A stretch of 14,708 nt of DNA from a bacterium UBA3734. Lineage in GTDB: Bacteria > Bacteroidota > Bacteroidia > Bacteroidales > Bacteroidaceae. The stretch's first letter is position 1. Each line of letters opens with the position of its first letter. The stretch spans positions 15,970-30,677 of the forward strand of contig DFHC01000101.1 of the NCBI GenBank assembly GCA_002372575.1, given 5' to 3'. This document shows positions 14,330 through 14,708 of the stretch, one piece after another. Made by a program: the position numbers and the translations under genes. Below the pieces are notes generated by a model, which was not told where the DNA came from, did not search any database, and saw nothing but the letters and a program-made list of their open reading frames with translations.

Positions 14330-14708
14330 TCTCCTCAAAGCAGTAGCCAAAGCCTTGCCGCGCCACGATGTAGGCCGAATACTGCCCAATTTTCTTCCGC
14401 AAACGGGCGATGTTTACGTCCACCGTGCGGTCGGTGACAACCACGCCCTGTGGCCATGCCCCGTCGAGCAGTTGTTGGCGCGAGAGTACCTTGCCGCGGT
14501 GCGTGAGCAGCAGGCTCAGCAATTCGAACTCCGTCTTGGTCAGTTCCACGGGTTCGCCGTCGGCAACGACGGCTTTTCGGGCGAAGTCCACCACGAGCCC
14601 CCCGAAACGAAGGCTTCCCTCACGATGGTTTTGCGGCAGGCTGCGATGAAGCACGGCTTTCACGCGCGCCAGCACTTCGCGCACGGAGAAGGGCTTGGTG
14701 ATGTAGTC
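14316..14708 (-). CDS. OmpR/PhoB-family response regulator, 5' end outside the window
   Basis: Only the last 130 residues are in the window; the frame is open through the right edge. The visible part begins with DYITKPFSVREVLARV, the conserved end of a receiver domain (Lys-Pro motif of the beta5-alpha5 loop). A linker (HRSLPQNHREG) and an OmpR-type winged-helix domain follow: LRFGGLVVDF, VELTKTEFELLSLLLTHRGK, VLSRQQLLDGAWP, then the recognition-helix segment VTDRTVDVNIARLRKKIG and the wing IVARQGFGYCFEE. It is thus a DNA-binding transcription regulator partnered with the histidine kinase 49 bp downstream. The phosphorylated Asp lies off the window. The C-terminus ends ETAPP, where the last codons and the stop lie in a C-rich repeat-like sequence. 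Target genes are unknown. Confidence 0.93.
   Translation of the reverse strand, partial: DYITKPFSVREVLARVKAVLHRSLPQNHREGSLRFGGLVVDFARKAVVADGEPVELTKTEFELLSLLLTHRGKVLSRQQLLDGAWPQGVVVTDRTVDVNIARLRKKIGQYSAYIVARQGFGYCFEETAPP

Noticed and set aside
14267..14389. A 41-residue N-terminal extension of the histidine kinase.
   Set aside because: It overlaps the response regulator gene and is a translation of the C-rich repeat; the MKKIS start directly precedes the first membrane helix.
13391..14437. A 348-residue open frame antisense to the histidine kinase and response regulator.
   Set aside because: Composition-driven shadow; both minus-strand genes are well recognised.

Overview
The window looks like a chromosomal segment of a Bacteroidales bacterium, most likely Prevotellaceae. 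Evidence: a GLPGLI-family protein next to a CarboxypepD_reg-type outer-membrane barrel (a pairing typical of Bacteroidota), upstream regions that fit the Bacteroidota promoter (-7 box TAnnTTTG with a TTTG/TTG -33 element about 20 bp away), and few strong Shine-Dalgarno sites. Most of the segment is fairly GC-rich with dense coding. The genus is an inference.

Layout. (1) 39-3178, minus strand: an apparent ptb-buk-dprA operon with 31 and 7 bp gaps. It encodes phosphate butyryltransferase, butyrate kinase and the DNA-uptake/recombination mediator DprA. A good promoter lies just upstream of ptb. (2) 3304-6772, minus strand: a GLPGLI-family exported protein followed after 7 bp by an 838-residue outer-membrane beta-barrel protein that starts with GTG. 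A Bacteroidota-type promoter lies upstream. (3) 7052-8716, plus strand: a TGS-domain nucleoside (uridine) kinase-like protein, divergent from the GLPGLI operon across an AT-rich 279 bp intergenic region. (4) 8740-11550, plus strand: a two-gene AT-rich cassette encoding a RhuM-family protein and a DUF2130 protein. The DUF2130 protein has a long coiled coil, a PD-(D/E)XK-like nuclease signature and an extra C-terminal domain. This is the one clearly accessory-looking part. (5) 11553-13234, minus strand: a TerC-family membrane protein translationally coupled (ATGA) to a B3/4-domain protein. The latter converges on the DUF2130 gene with only 2 bp between stop codons. (6) 13319-14708, minus strand: a two-component system, with an OmpR-type response regulator (cut by the window edge) and a sensor kinase with a minimal periplasmic loop.

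How the genes relate. ptb and buk together turn an acyl-CoA into the free acid plus ATP. The GLPGLI protein and barrel probably act together in the cell envelope. RhuM and DUF2130 are the best candidates for an undescribed (possibly defence-related) module, but that function is inference from domain signatures, composition and placement. Two arrays of related 7-bp repeats (units AGTGTGR and AGTGAGG on the minus strand) each sit at or just after the stop codon of a minus-strand gene. A C-rich repeat-like sequence supplies the response regulator's stop codon. No RNA genes, insertion sequences or CRISPR arrays were found.
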